Source: SZUA-430 sp964547645 (lineage in GTDB: Bacteria; Pseudomonadota; Alphaproteobacteria; Micropepsales; Micropepsaceae). From it: a stretch of DNA of 64,000 nucleotides. The stretch covers positions 1-64,000 of the forward strand of contig CAZJOM010000003.1 in the NCBI GenBank assembly GCA_964547645.1, written 5' to 3'. The notes below the pieces were generated by a model. That model searched no databases. It was given only the letters and a program-made list of their open reading frames with translations, and had not been told where the DNA came from. A program made the position numbers and the translations under genes. Positions 60,203 to 64,000 of this stretch are shown one piece after another (positions within the stretch are counted from its first letter, which is position 1; each line of letters begins with the position of its first letter).

Positions 60203-60805
60203 CTACTCGGCCGCTGCCTGTTTTTCCTTACGCAGATAGAGCGAGTTCTTCGGGCGGGTGAAGACGCGGCCGATCATCGGAACGAAGGCTTCGAGCGGCA
60301 TCGACTTGAAGTTCGGGTCGAACGAGTTCTGGTCGTAGAGGTGACAGAACTGGGCACAAGCCTCGAAGTGGGGGTGGCCGCGGAACTGATCTCGAATGTT
60401 CCGATCGAGCCCCAAAAAGTGGAAGAAGTAGTAGCCCTGGAACATCGCATGTTTCTCGACGATCCAGTGGTGCTTCTCGGAGACGTATGGCTTGACGATC
60501 GCGGCAGCTATGTCGGCGTGGTTCGCCGGGCCCAAGGTGTCGCCGATATCGTGCAGCAACGCGCAAACGACATACTCTTCATTCTCGCCGGCTTGATGGG
60601 CGCGGGTCGCGGTTTGCAGCGAGTGCTCGAGGCGGTCGACCGGGTAGCCGCCGCAGTCGCCCTTCAACAAGTTCAAGTGGGTGACGATGCGGTTCGGAAG
60701 ATCCTTCTGAAACGGTGCCGCGTGCTTGACAATGATCTGCCAATCCTCGGCGCTGGCATCGACCATGGCGTGGTACTTCGCGCGGTCGTTCGATTCTCCG
60801 TCCAT
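60203..60805 (-). CDS. HD-domain protein (PhnZ-like/predicted phosphohydrolase group)
   Basis: 200 residues. RLEHSLQTATRAHQAGENEE (His about 61), VVCALLHDIGDTLGPANHAD (HD pair about 85-86, further His) and EKHHWIVEKHAMFQGYYFFH give the metal-binding pattern; the late Asp in LYDQNSFDPNFKSMPLE resembles the PhnZ/MIOX-like oxygenases as much as classical phosphohydrolases. Substrate unknown. ATG 60805; the stop is close to the small divergent gene. Confidence 0.75.
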   Translation of the reverse strand: MDGESNDRAKYHAMVDASAEDWQIIVKHAAPFQKDLPNRIVTHLNLLKGDCGGYPVDRLEHSLQTATRAHQAGENEEYVVCALLHDIGDTLGPANHADIAAAIVKPYVSEKHHWIVEKHAMFQGYYFFHFLGLDRNIRDQFRGHPHFEACAQFCHLYDQNSFDPNFKSMPLEAFVPMIGRVFTRPKNSLYLRKEKQAAAE

Positions 60806-60932
60806 GGCCGTGTCACTCCAAATTTTACGTTCTCAGGAGGGTGACCTGACTTTTGGCCAAGGTCAAATCGATCTCGTTGACGGCGGCCTCCAAAGGCGCG
60901 AACAGTCGGTAAAACACACGGAGGATTGAAAT

Positions 60933-61736
60933 ATGGCCGGGAAACTTCAGGGACGGGTCGCATTGGTGACTGGCGGGGCGCGCGGAATCGGCGCCGCGTC
61001 AGCTGCGGCCTTGGCTGCGGAGGGAGCGGCGGTCCTCATCACCGACGTACTCGATGCCGACGGCGAGGCGACGGCCGCTGCGATCGCCTCCAAGGGCGCG
61101 CGCGCGGGCTATGTGCGGCACGACGTTCGCGACGAGGCTGCGTGGGTGGCGGCGGTGGCGGAGGCGGAGCGGCGCTTCGGCGGGCTCGACATTCTGCTGA
61201 ACAATGCCGGCATCTTTGCGCTGAAGCCGATGTCGATGACGACGATCGAAGAGTTCCGCCACATGCAGGCGATCAACATCGAAGGCGTGTTCCTGGGCAT
61301 GAAAACGGCAAGCCCGGCGATCGGAAAGCGCGGCGGCCAGTGGGGCGGCGGCGGTTCGATCATCAATCTGTCGTCCGTGGCGGGGCTGACCGGCGCCGCG
61401 TTCGCGGTACCCTACAACGCTTCCAAAGGCGCCGTCCGTTTGATGACCAAGGGCGCCGCGTTAGAGTTCGCTCAACTGGGTCTCAAGATCCGCGTGAACT
61501 CGATCCACCCGGGCATCATCGACACCATGATGGGGCAAAAGGTGATGGACGAACTGGTCGCGACGGGCGCCGGCAGCGCGAACGAAGTTCGCTCGAACGC
61601 GATCAACCTGCATCCGCTGGGACGGCTCGGCGTCGCTGCGGACATCGCGAACGCGGTCGTGTTTCTGGCCTCCGACGACGCGGCGTTCATGACCGGGTCG
61701 GAGGTCGTCGTCGACGGCGGAATGACCGCGCGTTAG
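60933..61736 (+). CDS. short-chain dehydrogenase/reductase
   Basis: 267 residues, classical SDR. LQGRVALVTGGARGIGAASA (residues about 4-23) carries the TGxxxGIG dinucleotide motif; ILLNNAGIFALKP, SIINLSSVAGLTGAAF (catalytic Ser) and the Tyr-x3-Lys in VPYNASKGAVRLMTKGAALE follow. HPGIIDTMMG fits steroid/polyol dehydrogenases. Substrate unknown. Start ATG 60933 follows GGAGG. The upstream gap holds TGACCT-N12-AGGTCA (60842-60865), a possible operator. The stop overlaps the convergent gene (TTAG). Confidence 0.92.
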   Translation: MAGKLQGRVALVTGGARGIGAASAAALAAEGAAVLITDVLDADGEATAAAIASKGARAGYVRHDVRDEAAWVAAVAEAERRFGGLDILLNNAGIFALKPMSMTTIEEFRHMQAINIEGVFLGMKTASPAIGKRGGQWGGGGSIINLSSVAGLTGAAFAVPYNASKGAVRLMTKGAALEFAQLGLKIRVNSIHPGIIDTMMGQKVMDELVATGAGSANEVRSNAINLHPLGRLGVAADIANAVVFLASDDAAFMTGSEVVVDGGMTAR

Positions 61737-62599
61737 CTGCGCGACTGGAAACCCTTGCAGCGGATGTAATTGCGCTTCCATTCCGGGATCGTGATCGAGG
61801 TGTCGGGTTTCACCTCGATGTGGAGGGATTCGGGTTTCGCCTTTTCGTCGTCGTAGTCGCGCATGCGCAGGACATACTTCGCGCCTTCGGCGCGGGCGCT
61901 TTCGATGCGCCAATTGGCGACGGGGTCGAGCGGAAGCTTGACGGGTTTCTTTTCGGCCAGCTTGTCGGCGATGGCAAAACTATTCCAACGGCTCAGGCGG
62001 AACTCGGCCGGGCCGATCAGCACGAAGAACAGGTATTGCGTCTCCTGAACGGCACAGCGATTGCCGGTTTTGCCTGCGAGCCGCTCGTCCATAAAGAAAG
62101 CCTCGTCACCGGGCAGGTCTGCGGCGAGGAATTTGAGGGCGTCGCCGTCGAGCGCAATCGCGGAACGGTCGGCCGGCTTCTTGCAGCGCTTGAAGACCAT
62201 CATGTCGACGTCGCCGCCCAACGAAGCCGATGAGCGTACGCGGTACATGATCTTGTCGCCTTCGGGCCGGAGGCGCCAAACTTCGTTACCGAAGGTGAGC
62301 GATATGACACCGTTTGCTTCGGCGGCGGCGGTGATCGGGCCGCGGGTCGCGCTTTCGGTGCCGTCGTCGGCGAAGGCAACGCCGCCGGAGCGGAGGAACT
62401 CAATCGCAAGGGTTGTCGCGCCCGGCGGTGGGGCTTGGACCGAGCAAAGCTTGTCGGCGCTGACGTCGGTCGAGACGCCGCTCCATTCGCCCTCGAGGAA
62501 GGCTTGGCGGGCTTCCGACAGGTCGATGCCTTCGGCTTGAGCCGCGAAGGAGAGTACGAGGCTAAATGCGGCGACGAGAAGTCGGGCGAGGGCGCGCAT
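61733..62599 (-). CDS. exported protein of unknown function
   Basis: 288 residues. Signal peptide (MRALARLLVAAFSLVLSFAAQA, cut before EGIDLSEA). The mature part is beta-rich (AFLEGEWSGVSTDVSADKLC, SLTFGNEVWRLRPEGDKIMY, FMDERLAGKTGNRCAVQETQ, YLFFVLIGPAEFRLSRWNSF) with four Cys, possibly two disulphides. I do not recognise a family. Probably periplasmic. Lies next to the PQQ-type dehydrogenase gene; 105 bp separate them. Confidence 0.7.
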   Translation of the reverse strand: MRALARLLVAAFSLVLSFAAQAEGIDLSEARQAFLEGEWSGVSTDVSADKLCSVQAPPPGATTLAIEFLRSGGVAFADDGTESATRGPITAAAEANGVISLTFGNEVWRLRPEGDKIMYRVRSSASLGGDVDMMVFKRCKKPADRSAIALDGDALKFLAADLPGDEAFFMDERLAGKTGNRCAVQETQYLFFVLIGPAEFRLSRWNSFAIADKLAEKKPVKLPLDPVANWRIESARAEGAKYVLRMRDYDDEKAKPESLHIEVKPDTSITIPEWKRNYIRCKGFQSRS

Positions 62600-62704
62600 G
62601 GTCTGTCCGGGTTGCCTAGGCTTTCGAGAAATCTAGCTGATCGCGGGCGCCACAGTCACGCCCGAGTGAATCGGCACTCAACTGCCGGTTTTGCGCGGCG
62701 GCAG

Positions 62705-63826
62705 TCAGCGCGAGAGGCGCCAGATACGGCCATCGCTGTCGTCGGTTGCGACGTAGATCGAGCCGTCGGGTGCCTGTTCGACGTCGCGAATGCGGCGGCC
62801 GAGTTCGATACGTTCTTCGTTCACGACCTTGCCGTCCTTGAGCTCGAGGCGGACGATCCCCAGCGTGCCGAGGCTCGCGATCAAGATGTTGTTCTTCCAT
62901 TTGGGAAACATCGCGCCCGTATAGAAAATCATGCCGGACGGCGCGATCGTTGGGTTCCAGTATTTCACGGCATCGGTGAGGTCCGGACGCGTCGGCGGAT
63001 CGGGGATGTCGCGGCCGTCATAGTGATTGCCCCAACTCACCAGCGGCCAGCCGTAGTTCTTGCCGGGTTCCGGGCGGTTCAATTCGTCGCCGCCAGCGGG
63101 ACCGAATTCGATCGTCCAGAGACGTCCGGTCGTGGGTTCGATCGCGGCGCCTTGGATGTTGCGATGGCCGTAGGACCAGATCTCCGGCTTCGCGTCAGCG
63201 CGACCGATCAAGGGGTTGTCCTTGGGCACGGTGCCGTCGCGGTTAAGGCGAATGACTTTGCCGAGATGGCTCATCAGGTCTTGCGCCGGGTCGAACTTTT
63301 GTCGATCGCCGGTCGTGAGAAACAGGTGACCGTCCGGCGCGAACACGATGCGTCCGCCATAGTGGCCATTGCCGGAGACTTTCGGCAGTTGGCGGAAGAC
63401 GAGCTGAAGATCGTCGAGCCGGCCATCGCCCAATGTCGCGCGGGCGAAGGCGGTGGAGGCGCCGTCGCCGCCGGGCTCGGCGTAGGAGATGTAGATCAGG
63501 CGGTTCTGAGCGAAGCCCGGATCGAGCGCGACGTCGAGCAGGCCGCCCTGCCCGCGCGCTTGAACGGCCGGTACACCGGCGAACGGCGCGGAGAGTTTCC
63601 CGTCGGCGCTCAGCGTTCGCAAGTGTCCTGCGCGCTCCGTCAGCAACAAGCGGCCATCGGGCAGGAACGCCATCCCCCACGGGTGATCGAGATCTTTCGC
63701 ACGCTCTTGGAGCGTCAGCTTGCCTGAGCTTGAGTCGATAGCCTGCGGCTCACCCTCCGCGCGGGCGCTACCAGCGAGGGCGATTGCGGCGAGCAATGCG
63801 GCCGCTGCAAGACGATGTCTCACCAT
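62705..63826 (-). CDS. PQQ-dependent sugar dehydrogenase (soluble type)
   Basis: 373 residues, six-bladed propeller of the sGDH/Yli/Asd family. Signal peptide (MVRHRLAAAALLAAIALAGS, cut after ARA). LDHPWGMAFLPDGRLLLTER (residues about 46-65) begins the first blade; SGNGHYGGRIVFAPDGHLFL with the catalytic His, GRDIPDPP and KYWNPTIAPSGMIFYTGAMF and GRRIRDVEQAPDGSIYV follow. Periplasmic oxidation of sugars or other alcohols with PQQ; no PQQ synthesis genes are visible here. Confidence 0.92.
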   Translation of the reverse strand: MVRHRLAAAALLAAIALAGSARAEGEPQAIDSSSGKLTLQERAKDLDHPWGMAFLPDGRLLLTERAGHLRTLSADGKLSAPFAGVPAVQARGQGGLLDVALDPGFAQNRLIYISYAEPGGDGASTAFARATLGDGRLDDLQLVFRQLPKVSGNGHYGGRIVFAPDGHLFLTTGDRQKFDPAQDLMSHLGKVIRLNRDGTVPKDNPLIGRADAKPEIWSYGHRNIQGAAIEPTTGRLWTIEFGPAGGDELNRPEPGKNYGWPLVSWGNHYDGRDIPDPPTRPDLTDAVKYWNPTIAPSGMIFYTGAMFPKWKNNILIASLGTLGIVRLELKDGKVVNEERIELGRRIRDVEQAPDGSIYVATDDSDGRIWRLSR

Positions 63827-63880
63827 GACAACATCTCCAAAGCAGCCCGCCGTAGAACTTAGCCGCCGCGGGCACGCCGG

Positions 63881-64000
63881 TCACGTGGTCAGGCATTGCA
63901 CAATTACGTGACGGGTTTGCGGCTCAGCGCGGTGTTCCCAGAGGTAGATGCCTTGCCACGTGCCGAGCGCGAGGCGGCCATTCAAGACGGGGATGGTCAG
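63881..64000 (-). CDS. YjbQ family protein, C-terminal part (cut by window edge)
   Basis: The last 39 codons of a YjbQ/UPF0047 protein. RLALGTWQGIYLWEHRAEPQ (residues 9-28 of the visible part) is the family's hallmark C-terminal motif, and the sequence ends in RHVIVQCLTT. These proteins have a beta-fold resembling a small trimeric enzyme; secondary thiamine-phosphate synthase activity has been proposed. Too short to say more. Confidence 0.85.
   Translation of the reverse strand: MTIPVLNGRLALGTWQGIYLWEHRAEPQTRHVIVQCLTT

Noticed and set aside
60842..60865. TGACCT-N12-AGGTCA inverted repeat upstream of the SDR gene
   Set aside because: The arms are only six bases long and no promoter elements are aligned with it; kept as a remark under the SDR gene.
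63431..63741. Arg-rich plus-strand frame over the sugar dehydrogenase gene
   Set aside because: Antisense to a well-supported gene and of extreme composition.

Overview
This 64 kb window is a gene-dense, high-GC bacterial chromosome segment, almost certainly from an alphaproteobacterium. The evidence is the set of syntenic blocks: ffh-rpsP-rimM-trmD-rplS with leuC nearby, dapF-mtaB-ftsY-yciB, leuS-lptE-holA, and parB-parA-rsmG-mnmG-mnmE with a DUF6489 gene. The last block usually lies close to the replication origin and carries three degenerate parS-like sites. Genes are packed with 1-4 base start/stop overlaps. I see no transposase, phage gene, tRNA, rRNA or CRISPR array. The order or genus cannot be fixed from the sequence alone.

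Layout. 1-6 kb: 5' part of leuC, two GNAT acetyltransferases, and the SRP54/ribosomal protein/tRNA-methyltransferase operon. 6-17 kb: prolyl oligopeptidase, dapF-mtaB-ftsY-yciB, an M28 membrane peptidase, nth, a class III aminotransferase, a probable small RNA with its own promoter and terminator, and exonuclease III. 17.9-27.5 kb: a thioesterase, a cyclic-nucleotide-binding protein and a very unusual ABC protein face a six-gene, translationally coupled cluster of four glycosyltransferases, a deacetylase-like protein and a membrane protein. 27.5-33.5 kb: a peptide-type ABC importer. 33.5-36.7 kb: a MacA/MacB-type efflux system behind an operator-like palindrome. 36.7-45.1 kb: a CPBP protease, a DUF2807 protein, an orphan response regulator, ribA, a YggS-type gene, a thiE-like gene and two porins. 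45.4-56.2 kb: the leuS to mnmE core block. 56.4-64 kb: a DUF255 protein, a quinone reductase, a MarR regulator facing a 53-residue membrane peptide, an HD-domain protein, an SDR, a PQQ-type sugar dehydrogenase and the end of a YjbQ-family gene.

Most notable features. (1) Palindromic sequence lies in frame inside conserved genes: rsmG, a family 4 glycosyltransferase, and a palindrome-bearing insertion in parA. This resembles the palindromic elements of Rickettsia genes. Related REP-like hairpins also lie between genes. (2) The 882-residue ABC protein has degenerate ATPase motifs. Its Walker A-to-signature distance is about 385 residues, and the segment that normally follows the Q-loop appears three times. 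It sits next to a coupled cyclic-nucleotide-binding gene and the glycosyltransferase cluster. (3) A structured small RNA of about 150 nt has a C-rich anti-Shine-Dalgarno-like loop. (4) The first glycosyltransferase of the cluster probably starts at an ATT codon. Short gene-free stretches hold palindromic repeats, promoters or operators, and five convergent gene pairs overlap at their stop codons.
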